From NCBI GenBank assembly GCA_900543485.1, contig UQRM01000009.1:1-64000 (forward strand): a DNA stretch of 64,000 nt. The letters are read 5' to 3'. How positions within the stretch are numbered: position 1 is the first letter of the stretch; each line of letters starts with the position of its first letter. The position numbers and the translations under genes were made by a program. Positions 38,976-47,261 of this stretch are shown piece after piece. Below the pieces are notes generated by a model. It saw only the letters and a program-made list of their open reading frames with translations, was not told where the DNA came from and searched no databases. The stretch comes from an uncultured Eubacterium sp. (GTDB taxonomy: Bacteria; Bacillota; Clostridia; Peptostreptococcales; Anaerovoracaceae).

Positions 38976-41192
38976 TCACAGCTTTTTGAGGGGAGCGAAC
39001 CCCAGCGCCAGCTTTTTCGTCTCATCTCCGAATTTCACCGCGACGATTTTTCCATCGCAGGATATCACCTGCCCCTCCCCGAACTTAGGGTGGGAGACCG
39101 CATCCCCCGGCGCGAGATCCGACGAAAGGGCCTCGACGTTTTTCTTCGTCTGTTGTCTTGCATATTTCAACTGGTCGAAAGGCTTCAGCGATTTGCTTTT
39201 CGTAATGCCATCGGTAAAGGCCCCGCGACCTGCGTCCGTCTTTTTCTTCTCGTATATAGCGTCTCCCTCCAGCAGCTTTTTATCCAGCTCACGCAGAAAT
39301 TGAGACTCCCTGGTATAGTCGGTCTTACCATAAATGGTCCGCTGCTGGGCGCTGGTGAGCCACAGCCGCTCCTTTGCTCTGGTTATCCCCACGTAACAGA
39401 GACGCCGCTCCTCCTCCAGTCCTTCCGGTCTGTCAAAGGCTCTCCATCCCGGGAAAAGACCATCCTCCATGCCCGGCATGAATACGAATGGGAATTCCAG
39501 GCCCTTGGCGCTGTGCATAGTCATCATCACCACCGCATTCTCACCGGCGTCATGATTATCTACTTCCGCCAGCAACGCTATCCTTTCCATGAACTCCGAA
39601 AGGGAAATGTTAGGGTCTTCCTCCTCGTAATCGTATATGACCGATTTGAACTCCATCAGGTTTTCCATGCGGCTCTCAGCCTCCAGCATGGCCTGTCCCG
39701 CCGCGCTTTGTTCCTCCAGAGCCTTCAGATAACCTGATTTCACCAGCACTCCGTCGTACAGATCCGATATCTTCATGTTGTCCTTTTCGGCACTGTATGA
39801 CTCTACCATATCCACAAAGCTCTCGATGTTGGCCGATACCTTTGAGGAAAAGGACGACGTGACCTCCCTGTCCGTCAGCGTATCGAAAAGGCTCTCGCCT
39901 CTTACAGAAGCCAGCGATCTGAGCTTGTCCAGTGTCTTTCCCCCTATACCTCGCTTAGGCTCGTTTATTATCCTGGCCAGGGCCAGATCGTCGGACTTGT
40001 TCTGTATCAATCGGAGGTAGCACATGATATCCTTTATCTCTTTCCTGTCGTAATACCTCAGTCCTCCCAGCACCCGGTAAGGGATGTCCCGCCTGGACAG
40101 AGCCTCCTCGAAGGTTCTGGACTGTGAATTCGTCCTGTAGAGGATAGCGAAGTCGCTGTACTTTCTGTCTGACGACTTCATCCTGTTTATCTCGCCGGCC
40201 ACAAAGTACGCCTCATCCCGTTCGTCATCGGCTCTGTAGTATATTATCTTGTTTCCCGGCTCCTTGTCGGTCCACAGCTTCTTGGCTTTTCTTCCTCTGT
40301 TATTGGATATGACCGAGTGAGCCGCGTCCAGTATCGTAGACGTGGATCTGTAGTTCTGCTCCAGCTTTATGGTCTTGACTCCTTTGAAGTCCTTCTCGAA
40401 TTCAAGGATATTCCGTATATCAGCGCCTCTCCACTGATATATGCACTGATCGTCATCGCCTACGACGCATATGTTATTGTGCGCTTCCGCCAGCATCTTT
40501 ATGAACAGGTACTGTATCCTGTTGGTATCCTGATACTCGTCCACCATTATGTATCTGAATCTGTTCTGGTATTCCAGCAAAACCGCCTCGTCCTGCTCGA
40601 AGAGCCGTACGGCATTCAGCAGCAGGTCATCGAAATCCATGGCGTTGTTCTTCTTTAACGTCTTCTCATAAGCAGCGTAGACCTTACCCGCCATCTCTGC
40701 TTTGATATCGTCTCCGTATACCCTCGGGTATTCCTGCCACGTGATACGCTGTTCCTTGCACTTGCTGATAATGCCCAGAAAATAAGACGGAGTGAATCGC
40801 TTCCCGTCTATCCCAAGCTCTTTTATTATATTCTTCACCAGCGTCTTTTGATCGGTAGGGTCATAGACAGTAAAATCCCTGCCGTACCCCAGTACCTCCG
40901 CATGGGCTCTCAGTATCCTGAGACACGCCGAATGAAAGGTAAGTATCCAGGATGGCAGACCATGGCCTACCAGCGCTTCCACCCTGTCCCTCATCTCTCT
41001 GGCTGCCTTGTTGGTGAATGTCACAGCCAGTATATTGTATGGGTCTACGCCCTTCTCATCTATCATGTAAGCGATGCGGTGGGTCATGGTACTTGTCTTG
41101 CCGCTGCCCGCTCCCGCCAAAATAAGGAGCGGCCCCTCAGTGTACATAGCCGCTTCCTTCTGTTCTCTGTTCAATTTGCTCAGATAATCCAT
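38976..41192 (-). CDS. pcrA: ATP-dependent DNA helicase PcrA (UvrD family)
   Basis: PcrA is a superfamily 1A 3'-5' helicase needed for repair and plasmid replication in Gram-positives. The 738-residue protein shows the Q motif, Walker A GAGSGKT, the DEYQDTN motif, QNYRST, and MTMHSAKGLEF. The C-terminus has the small RNA-polymerase-binding Tudor-like domain (APGDAVSHPKFGEGQVISCDG, in part). GGAAAGG precedes the ATG. pcrA-ligA pairing is common in Firmicutes. Confidence 0.96.
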   Translation of the reverse strand: MDYLSKLNREQKEAAMYTEGPLLILAGAGSGKTSTMTHRIAYMIDEKGVDPYNILAVTFTNKAAREMRDRVEALVGHGLPSWILTFHSACLRILRAHAEVLGYGRDFTVYDPTDQKTLVKNIIKELGIDGKRFTPSYFLGIISKCKEQRITWQEYPRVYGDDIKAEMAGKVYAAYEKTLKKNNAMDFDDLLLNAVRLFEQDEAVLLEYQNRFRYIMVDEYQDTNRIQYLFIKMLAEAHNNICVVGDDDQCIYQWRGADIRNILEFEKDFKGVKTIKLEQNYRSTSTILDAAHSVISNNRGRKAKKLWTDKEPGNKIIYYRADDERDEAYFVAGEINRMKSSDRKYSDFAILYRTNSQSRTFEEALSRRDIPYRVLGGLRYYDRKEIKDIMCYLRLIQNKSDDLALARIINEPKRGIGGKTLDKLRSLASVRGESLFDTLTDREVTSSFSSKVSANIESFVDMVESYSAEKDNMKISDLYDGVLVKSGYLKALEEQSAAGQAMLEAESRMENLMEFKSVIYDYEEEDPNISLSEFMERIALLAEVDNHDAGENAVVMMTMHSAKGLEFPFVFMPGMEDGLFPGWRAFDRPEGLEEERRLCYVGITRAKERLWLTSAQQRTIYGKTDYTRESQFLRELDKKLLEGDAIYEKKKTDAGRGAFTDGITKSKSLKPFDQLKYARQQTKKNVEALSSDLAPGDAVSHPKFGEGQVISCDGKIVAVKFGDETKKLALGFAPLKKL

Positions 41193-41211
41193 ATCGTCCT
41201 TTCCTCGTCAT

Positions 41212-41928
41212 CTAAAATATAAAGTTGTTCAGCACACTCATGAAGAACTGTACACACGGTGAAATTATCATGCCTGTTATGCCGAATATGATGAGCGCTA
41301 TCAATATCCAGTTGCCGTATCTGTACAGGGTCCAGTAAAATTCCGTATGCTTGATGTTGAATATCTCCGATATGATGGAAAATCCATCGAGAGGCGGACA
41401 CGGTATCAGATTGAATATCATGAGCACCAGGTTTATCTGTATCACGTACATTATCATGAACCACAATATGCTGCCCACGCCGCTGGACAGGAAAACAGCC
41501 CCTGCCGTCATATACAGTCCCTTGGCGATGATGGCAAAGACGATGGCGATTATCAGGTTCATGGTCACACCGGCCAGCGCCACCATCAGCTCATCACGCC
41601 TCCTGTGCCTGAAATTAGATGGGTTTATCTGCACCGGAACGCCCCATCCAAAGCCGACGAACAGCAGTGCTGCCAGCCCTACCGGATCGATATGAGCCAG
41701 AGGGTTTATAGTCACCCTGCCCTGCATCTTCGGCGTCGGATCTCCCAGCTTGTATGCCACCTTGGCATGAGCGAACTCGTGGAAAGCCAAACCGATTATT
41801 ATGCCCGGCAGCATCATCAGCTCACTCATCAGCCAGTCCATAGGATCAGCAAAGTCCCCGTGCCTGAAAGCGCTGAGGGCCAATATCACTATCAGTATGA
41901 CAAATGTGATGTCAAAATTACGTCTCAA
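41212..41928 (-). CDS. Site-2-protease-type membrane metalloprotease (M50 family)
   Basis: This 238-residue protein has about five or six membrane helices. HEFAH at residues 50-54 is the zinc-binding and catalytic motif, and NLIPCPPLDG near residue 170 supplies the third ligand. It lacks PDZ domains, so it belongs to the small family of regulated intramembrane proteases related to YwhC rather than RseP. The substrate is unknown. It lies 19 bases upstream of pcrA and runs into it. Confidence 0.9.
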   Translation of the reverse strand: MRRNFDITFVILIVILALSAFRHGDFADPMDWLMSELMMLPGIIIGLAFHEFAHAKVAYKLGDPTPKMQGRVTINPLAHIDPVGLAALLFVGFGWGVPVQINPSNFRHRRRDELMVALAGVTMNLIIAIVFAIIAKGLYMTAGAVFLSSGVGSILWFMIMYVIQINLVLMIFNLIPCPPLDGFSIISEIFNIKHTEFYWTLYRYGNWILIALIIFGITGMIISPCVQFFMSVLNNFIF

Positions 41929-41985
41929 CCGTACGATACCTCCATTCTTAGATCAAAAGATAGCTGTCGTTTCTATAGTATATCA

Positions 41986-41999
41986 TTTATCATGATAAA
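41986..41999. promoter_or_regulatory. Perfect 14-bp palindrome TTTATCATGATAAA
   Basis: The palindrome lies 58 bases upstream of the M50 protease start, next to a TATACT that could be the -10 element. It could be an operator. No regulator gene is nearby. Confidence 0.4.
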
Positions 42000-42063
42000 A
42001 TGACAGCAAAAAGACTATGAAGTATTTTACCATATCTCTGTGGTGATAATGTGGTCGTCGTCA

Positions 42064-42108
42064 TCGTAAAAATGCCGCCGCATCGGTTCTTCACCGACAC
42101 GGCAGCAT
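42064..42108 (-). terminator. Rho-independent terminator of the ABC transporter operon
   Basis: On the minus strand GCTGCCG..TCGGT pairs with ACCGA..CGGCGGC around GAAGA and is followed by ATTTTTAC. It lies about 60 bases after the ATPase stop codon. Confidence 0.85.
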
Positions 42109-42169
42109 CACTTCCTCCAGCCTTCGAAGCCTCCCTCTCCGGCAGGCAGCGCCCGGGCCATTCCGGCCT

Positions 42170-42943
42170 TTACAGCAGCATCCTGTCGTTGTCTATCTCG
42201 AATTTTTCTATCAGCTTCTCCACAGTCATCCTGTCCCGTTCCTGACCGCTGATATCCAGCTTTATCTTTCCATCCTGCATAAGTATGGTCCTGTTGCCGT
42301 GTTCGAGAGCCGCCTTCATATTGTGGGTGATCATCATAGTACACATCCTGCCATTGCCGGCGAAGTAGTCGGTCAGCTCCAAAACCTTTCTGGCCGCTGA
42401 TGGATCCAGGGCCGCCGTATGTTCATCCAGAAGCAGCAGCTCAGGCTCTGAGATGACAGCCATGAACAACGTCAGCGCCTGTCTCTGTCCGCCGGAAAGG
42501 AGCCTTACCTTTTCCTTCATCCTGTTCTCAAGTCCCATTCCCAGCAGCTCCAGCTTTTCCTTGAAAAGCTCTCTGTCGCTCTTGTTTATGCCGGCCTGGA
42601 ACCCCCGCTTTCTCGTCTTGTTATAGGCGATGGACAGGTTTTCCTCTATGGTCATATCGAAGGCAGTCCCCTTGAGAGGATCCTGGAATACCCGGCCTAT
42701 CATCCTGGCCCTCTTGTGCTCAGGCAGTCCGGATATATCCTTGCCGTTGAGAACTATGGTGCCGCTGTCCACCGGGAAAACTCCCGCTATGGAATTCATC
42801 AGCGTAGACTTACCGGCTCCGTTGCTTCCTATTATGGTCACGAAATCGCCCGGCTCCGCATGGAAATCCACTCCGTCAAGGGCCACCATCTCATTGATGG
42901 TCCCTTTCCCGAATATCTTGGTCAGGTTCTCTATCTTAAGCAT
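42170..42943 (-). CDS. ABC transporter ATP-binding protein (TrpZ-like)
   Basis: This 257-residue ATPase has Walker A GSNGAGKST, the signature LLSGGQRQAL, and Walker B LLLLDEHTAALDP. The H in DEHTAALDP is typical of the ATPases that partner ABC_sub_bind-type lipoproteins. ATG 42943 is chosen because GGAGG lies eight bases upstream; a GTG three codons earlier touches that site. It overlaps the permease end by eight bases. With the permease and lipoprotein it forms a three-gene importer behind a T-box leader. Confidence 0.9.
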   Translation of the reverse strand: MLKIENLTKIFGKGTINEMVALDGVDFHAEPGDFVTIIGSNGAGKSTLMNSIAGVFPVDSGTIVLNGKDISGLPEHKRARMIGRVFQDPLKGTAFDMTIEENLSIAYNKTRKRGFQAGINKSDRELFKEKLELLGMGLENRMKEKVRLLSGGQRQALTLFMAVISEPELLLLDEHTAALDPSAARKVLELTDYFAGNGRMCTMMITHNMKAALEHGNRTILMQDGKIKLDISGQERDRMTVEKLIEKFEIDNDRMLL

Positions 42944-43868
42944 TGTCCGCACCTCCCCTGGCTTTCTTCTTCCTCAGAGAGAAGCTTCCTCCCATCATTC
43001 CCATGGCAAGGGCTATGGTCACGATGACTGCCGATACCAGCTTCAGGTCCGTAGGCGGCATACCGATGTACAGCGCCACGCCTATGACCATCCTGTATAC
43101 CACAGCTCCCAGGGCGACGGCGATGAGCCGTCTCATGAGGCTCCTGGTGCCGAAGATGACCTCACCTATGATGACCGACGCCAGGCCGATGACTACCATT
43201 CCCGTGCCCATCCCCACGTCGGAATATCCCTGGTACTGGGCCAGCATGCCGCCTGCCAGTCCCACAAGCCCGTTAGAAACGGAGAGTCCCAACAGTTTCA
43301 TGTTGTCGCTGCTTATTCCGTAAGCTCTGACCATCTCCTCGTTGTCTCCCGTGGCTCTGAGGGCAAATCCCTTTCGCGTCTTCAGGAACCCATACATCAG
43401 GACGATGATGATGGCCGTTATCACTACGCCGAAGACGATGGAGCTCCACTGAAAGCCGTTCATCGCATCCTCCACCATTCCGTAGAGGGTCGGTACGCTG
43501 TTGAGGTTGATATTGGCCTTTCCCTGGATCCGCAGATTTATGGAATATATCCCCAACATGACCAGTATGCCTGCCAGCAGCGGCTGTATCTTCAATTTAG
43601 TGTTGAGAAGCGCTGTTATAGCTCCGGCACCCATGCCGAAGATAAAGGACAGGATCAGTCCCGCCACGCACATCAGCACCTGCATGACAGGCGTCATCCC
43701 TGCTGCTGCGGTACACATGACAGCGGAAATAGCAGCACCTGTAACGATGCTGCCGTCTACCGTAAGGTCAGGAGTATTGAGTGTCCTGAAGGACAGGAAC
43801 ACACCCAGAGCCAGTATGGAATATATCAGTCCCAGCTCCAGCGCTTCAAGCAATATTATCACTAACAT
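42936..43868 (-). CDS. ABC transporter permease (TrpY-like)
   Basis: This 310-residue membrane protein has about eight to nine helices. FRTLNTPDLTVDGSIVTGAA near the start and LRATGDNEEMVRAYGIS in the cytoplasmic coupling region are hallmarks of the branched-chain-permease-like family that pairs with ABC_sub_bind lipoproteins. An AAGGAAG site precedes the ATG. It lies between lipoprotein and ATPase genes. Confidence 0.9.
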   Translation of the reverse strand: MLVIILLEALELGLIYSILALGVFLSFRTLNTPDLTVDGSIVTGAAISAVMCTAAAGMTPVMQVLMCVAGLILSFIFGMGAGAITALLNTKLKIQPLLAGILVMLGIYSINLRIQGKANINLNSVPTLYGMVEDAMNGFQWSSIVFGVVITAIIIVLMYGFLKTRKGFALRATGDNEEMVRAYGISSDNMKLLGLSVSNGLVGLAGGMLAQYQGYSDVGMGTGMVVIGLASVIIGEVIFGTRSLMRRLIAVALGAVVYRMVIGVALYIGMPPTDLKLVSAVIVTIALAMGMMGGSFSLRKKKARGGADNA

Positions 43869-43953
43869 TTTACATAACTTCCTTTACAGATTAATTTATC
43901 GGGTCATGGCCCTGCAGCCGACTTGCGGCATGCGTGGCCGCACCCCTGCAGTC

Positions 43954-44949
43954 TTACAGGTCTTCCTTGGCAAGATCCGTCGCCTGATCCAGCACATCCT
44001 GCGGTATCTCTATACCCAGCTCATCAGCAGTCTGGCTGTTGACGTATATTGCCAGTTCCTCCATGGTCCTTACAGGCATCTCCGCGGGGTCGGCGCCATT
44101 GAGTATCTCTATGACCATGTCGGCCGTCTCTCTTCCCAGATAGTCATAATCGACTCCGTAGGTAGCGAATGCCCCATCCTTGACCATCGAGTCAGCTCCT
44201 ACATAGAAAGGGATACCTGCGTCGATGAACACTTCATTGGCCGTCGCTATGGCCGACGCCACCGTGTTGTCGGTCGGCGAGAACACTATGTCACATTTCT
44301 GCGCCAGATTCTGGGCCGCAGTCTGTATCTCATTGGCGCTTGTTATGGCCGAGTCCACCACTTCGATGGAGTTATCGGCGGCATATTCCTTCAGTTTATC
44401 AATGGTGGCTACTGAATTGGTCTCGCTGGAATTGTACAGAACGCCTACTGTCTCGAATCCCGGTGTTATCTCCTGAGCCAGTTCCATTATCCTCTCCACC
44501 GATATCACATCGGATGTTCCCGTGATGTTTCCGCCGGGATGCTCCATGTCCTCAACGACCTCCGCAGCCACAGGATCCGTCACCGCGGAGAACACGATAG
44601 GTATCTCATCGGTCTCACCCATGGCTACCTGAGCTGCCGGTGTGGTTATGGCCACGATGACATCCACGTCATCGGCCACGAAGCCCTGACAGATGGTCTT
44701 CAGGTTGGACTGCTCGTTCTGAGCGTTCTGATAATCTATCTCGATATTTTCCCCATCTACATATCCTTCTTCCTCAAGCTGCGCTATGATGGATTCCCTT
44801 ATCTGGTCAAGGGATGTGTGTTCCACCAACTGGACCAGCCCTATCTTGACCGTGTCGGAATCGCCGCCTCCGGAATCTCCGCAGCCAGCCAGCAACAGCG
44901 TAGTCATCATCAGTAATACCGCCAGTATCGCGAAACTCTTTCTCTTCAT
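43954..44949 (-). CDS. ABC transporter substrate-binding lipoprotein (TrpX-like)
   Basis: This 331-residue lipoprotein has a signal peptide with lipobox LLAGC (acylated Cys23), a Gly/Ser/Asp spacer, and the ABC_sub_bind fold (VKIGLVQLVEHTSLDQIR at its start). ATG 44949 directly before the signal peptide is used; a longer open frame reaching 45072 would run through the T-box terminator and is rejected. The three-gene set behind a T-box matches TrpXYZ tryptophan importers of Firmicutes. Substrate is inferred from family and leader: tryptophan, less surely another aromatic amino acid. Confidence 0.88.
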   Translation of the reverse strand: MKRKSFAILAVLLMMTTLLLAGCGDSGGGDSDTVKIGLVQLVEHTSLDQIRESIIAQLEEEGYVDGENIEIDYQNAQNEQSNLKTICQGFVADDVDVIVAITTPAAQVAMGETDEIPIVFSAVTDPVAAEVVEDMEHPGGNITGTSDVISVERIMELAQEITPGFETVGVLYNSSETNSVATIDKLKEYAADNSIEVVDSAITSANEIQTAAQNLAQKCDIVFSPTDNTVASAIATANEVFIDAGIPFYVGADSMVKDGAFATYGVDYDYLGRETADMVIEILNGADPAEMPVRTMEELAIYVNSQTADELGIEIPQDVLDQATDLAKEDL

Positions 44950-45053
44950 TTTTCTTCTTCCCGCGGACTTCTCTGCCCGCTTCCTCCTTCCATCTTCTCT
45001 CGTTATCTTGCGACCTCTCCCGTCGTCCCCTGTTTTCATGGCTTCCAGCTCAT

Positions 45054-45375
45054 AAAAAAAGCCCGTCCTCATTCAAGGACAGGCGTAAACCTGCGGTGCC
45101 ACCTTGTTTAACGCGAAATGCGTTCTCTCTGCGGAGTGCAGTCACACTCCCTGCCCGTCACGTCGGCATCACGTCTCAGCTACTGGAAGACCTTCATTCC
45201 CGCCGCTCCTCTCTGCAGCGGCTGCGGCCGTCTGCGCTTTTCATATCCGCGCGGCCTGCACGTCTCCTTTCACCTCGCCCTCGGAGGCCCATTTACCGGA
45301 ACTGCGTCTGTCCGGCTCCCACCATCCCGGACTCTCTGCGAAACCGTCTCCCGGTTTTACTTCCTCGTCATCGGT
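45054..45375 (-). ncRNA. T-box riboswitch leader of the TrpXYZ-like transporter, candidate UGG specifier
   Basis: The transcribed strand carries the invariant AAACAAGGTGGCACCGC T-box (45092-45110), then a terminator hairpin CGCCTGTCCT/AGGACGGGC with seven T (45054-45084). Upstream are Stem I features: GATGACGAGGAAGTA (45359-45373), the AGAGAG motif near 45334, GGTGGGAGCC, and on the 3' side TGG (45289-45291) followed by a purine and CCTC, which pairs with the GAGG before AAGTA. TGG in the specifier loop would sense uncharged tRNA-Trp. Termination occurs when charged tRNA prevails. The specifier is a manual reading; the T-box call itself is firm. Confidence 0.9.
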
Positions 45376-45541
45376 TTAAAGTATCACAATATGTTAATAT
45401 ACTATCACCATTGTGGCGGACAGTCAAGGGTTTTCATCGCTTCCCGGGTCTCTGGGTTCCCGGGTCTCTGTCTCCTCCCGGATCTCTGCCGCCAGCGTTT
45501 CCCTTGACCCGGTCGTCATCCCGGTCCTTTGCACGCACCCT

Positions 45542-45873
45542 TGCCGGATTTTAGAAAAACCTGCGATTTCCGGCAACTCCAACACGCATTCGTGCCGGAT
45601 TTTCGCTGCAATGAAAAAATCCGGCAAGCAAAACATAGAAAAAACGGATCTTCCGAGAAATGCGCCTCTATTTATTGTGATATTTTTATATATATGTATT
45701 ATATTTCTAATAAATGCAGATGATTAAGCGAAGACCGCGCCGAATTTCGTTCCATAAAAGAAAATCCGGCACAGAATCATGTCAGGCTTGCCGAAAAATC
45801 GAACTAAATCGAAAATGCGGCAAGAACTCGTGTCAGGGCTGCCGGATTTTAAAAGATTCCGTAAAATCCGGCA
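45542..45873. repeat. Cluster of TGCCGGATTTT direct and inverted repeats (gene-free stretch)
   Basis: The 11-mer TGCCGGATTTT occurs at 45542-45552, 45593-45603 and 45840-45850. Its complement AAAATCCGGCA occurs at 45616-45626, 45761-45771 and 45863-45873. Variants lie near 45566-45576, 45789-45798 and 45812-45822. Two pairs form identical perfect 11-bp hairpins with 12-base loops (45593-45626 and 45840-45873). The last is followed by CTTTTTT. Short open frames here (for example 45714-45941) lack a good start site and are not called. Function unknown. Confidence 0.75.
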
Positions 45874-45900
45874 GCGCCCCTCTTTTTTCCTCCCGTATAC

Positions 45901-45940
45901 TAACAGGAGCGCCCCGAAAAATCGGTAAGCGCTCCTGTTA
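45901..45940. repeat. 12-bp inverted repeat after sppA, possible terminator
   Basis: TAACAGGAGCGC (45901-45912) and GCGCTCCTGTTA (45929-45940) are perfect complements with a 16-base loop that itself holds CCGA/TCGG. It lies 28 bases after the sppA stop codon. There is no T-run on the minus strand, so it may end or protect the sppA mRNA. Confidence 0.65.
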
Positions 45941-45967
45941 ATCGCTCTGTATAGGTGCTGTCTGCCG

Positions 45968-47221
45968 CTATCGCAGGTCCTGGCACATGTACTGCAGCTC
46001 CACCTGACCGCTGTCTTCCATGAGGCTCTCCAGCGCGCTTATATCGCTGCTGCCTGCCAGGGCTTCCGACAATCTGTCTACGCTCTGTATCAGTCCGGAG
46101 AACAGGCTGGTCTCCGGCACATATTGAAATTCCCGGATATCGCAGTCCTCAAGGCCGTATTCGTATACCATATCCTCTACGGCGTCCTCATAGGTATCCA
46201 CCACATCGTCTACCAGATCTATCTGTTGAGCCTGCTGAGCCGTGTATATCCTTCCGTCCGATATGGACCTGACGTACTCCTCGCTCAGTCCTCTGCCGTC
46301 AGCTACGATGGATACGAACTGGGCGTAGGATTCATCCACGAGAGACTGGAAGATAGCCCTCTGTTCCGCCGTCATAGGCGCTGTGATATCTCCCATGGCC
46401 TTGTTGGCACCCGATGTTATGGTCTCGGTCTGTATCCCGTACCGTTCCAGAAGACCCGAGATATCATACAGTGTTCCGATGGTCACACCTATGGAGCCTG
46501 TCCAGCAGTTCCTGTTGGCCACGATCTTGTCGGCCGAAGCCGAGATATAATAGCCTCCCGATGTAGCCTGAGACGCAAAGTAAGCGTATACGGGACGACC
46601 TGTGGTCTCCTGATATTCCCGTATCTTGAGGTGGAGCTCATCGCTTTCATAGACGCCGCCTCCCGGGGTATTGACAAAAAGCATAAGCCCTCTGTTATCG
46701 CTGTTGTCCATCATCCCCTGGACCGCATCCATAGCGTACGCCTGGCTGTAAGTACCGCTGTCCTCGCTTATGGTACCTTCCACGTAGAGGACACCTATGT
46801 GATCACCGCTAACATCAGCAGCTCCGCTCAGCTCTCCGGCGCCGTACTGGCCGGAATCACCTCTCACCAGCACGGATAAGATGCCTAGCAGTATGAGTCC
46901 CGCCAGGATACATGCCAATATGAGCATGGTCTTCTTGCCGCCCGTAATACCTGTAGGAGCGCCGCCGTAATATACCGTCCCGCCAACGGTCTGACTGCTC
47001 CCCGCGCTGCCGCCTGCATACCCGGTTTGTCCGGTGGCAGCCTGCCCGGCAACATCCTTTTCGGAAGCAGCCTGCCCGGCGCCGCCGGTCTTTCCCCGGC
47101 CCTCCGCACCATACAGCTTTTTATGCCACACGTCTCTGGCTCTAGGCGTCTCCTGATTTTCCGGCCCGCCGTCTCCCGTTATCCTGTTTCTATCGTCAAA
47201 ATTTCCGTTATTCATCTGCAA
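45968..47221 (-). CDS. sppA: Signal peptide peptidase SppA-type serine protease (S49)
   Basis: This 417-residue membrane protein cleaves remnant signal peptides or related substrates. Residues 1-95 are a low-complexity cytoplasmic tail rich in Gly, Ala and Gln; a membrane helix spans about 98-119; the S49 domain follows. The nucleophile is Ser221 in QATSGGYYIS and the general base Lys274 in SGANKAMGD. A TTG at 47221 (six bases after GGAG) and an ATG two codons later are both possible starts. The single S49 domain matches Gram-positive SppA, but the tail is longer than usual. Confidence 0.88.
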   Translation of the reverse strand: MQMNNGNFDDRNRITGDGGPENQETPRARDVWHKKLYGAEGRGKTGGAGQAASEKDVAGQAATGQTGYAGGSAGSSQTVGGTVYYGGAPTGITGGKKTMLILACILAGLILLGILSVLVRGDSGQYGAGELSGAADVSGDHIGVLYVEGTISEDSGTYSQAYAMDAVQGMMDNSDNRGLMLFVNTPGGGVYESDELHLKIREYQETTGRPVYAYFASQATSGGYYISASADKIVANRNCWTGSIGVTIGTLYDISGLLERYGIQTETITSGANKAMGDITAPMTAEQRAIFQSLVDESYAQFVSIVADGRGLSEEYVRSISDGRIYTAQQAQQIDLVDDVVDTYEDAVEDMVYEYGLEDCDIREFQYVPETSLFSGLIQSVDRLSEALAGSSDISALESLMEDSGQVELQYMCQDLR

Positions 47222-47261
47222 CTGTATCTCCGTATCCGATTCCGATCACCGCCGGCATTTC

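Noticed and set aside
43954..45072. Longer start for the ABC lipoprotein
   Set aside because: It would extend through the T-box terminator and push the signal peptide 41 residues inward, which would prevent lipoprotein export.
45542..45873. Possible CRISPR array
   Set aside because: The repeats are only 11 bases, lie in both orientations and have uneven spacing; there are no cas genes.
45714..45941. 75-residue Cys-containing open frame in the gene-free stretch
   Set aside because: Its repeated residues come from the TGCCGGATTTT repeats; there is no convincing ribosome binding site and it runs into the inverted repeat after sppA.
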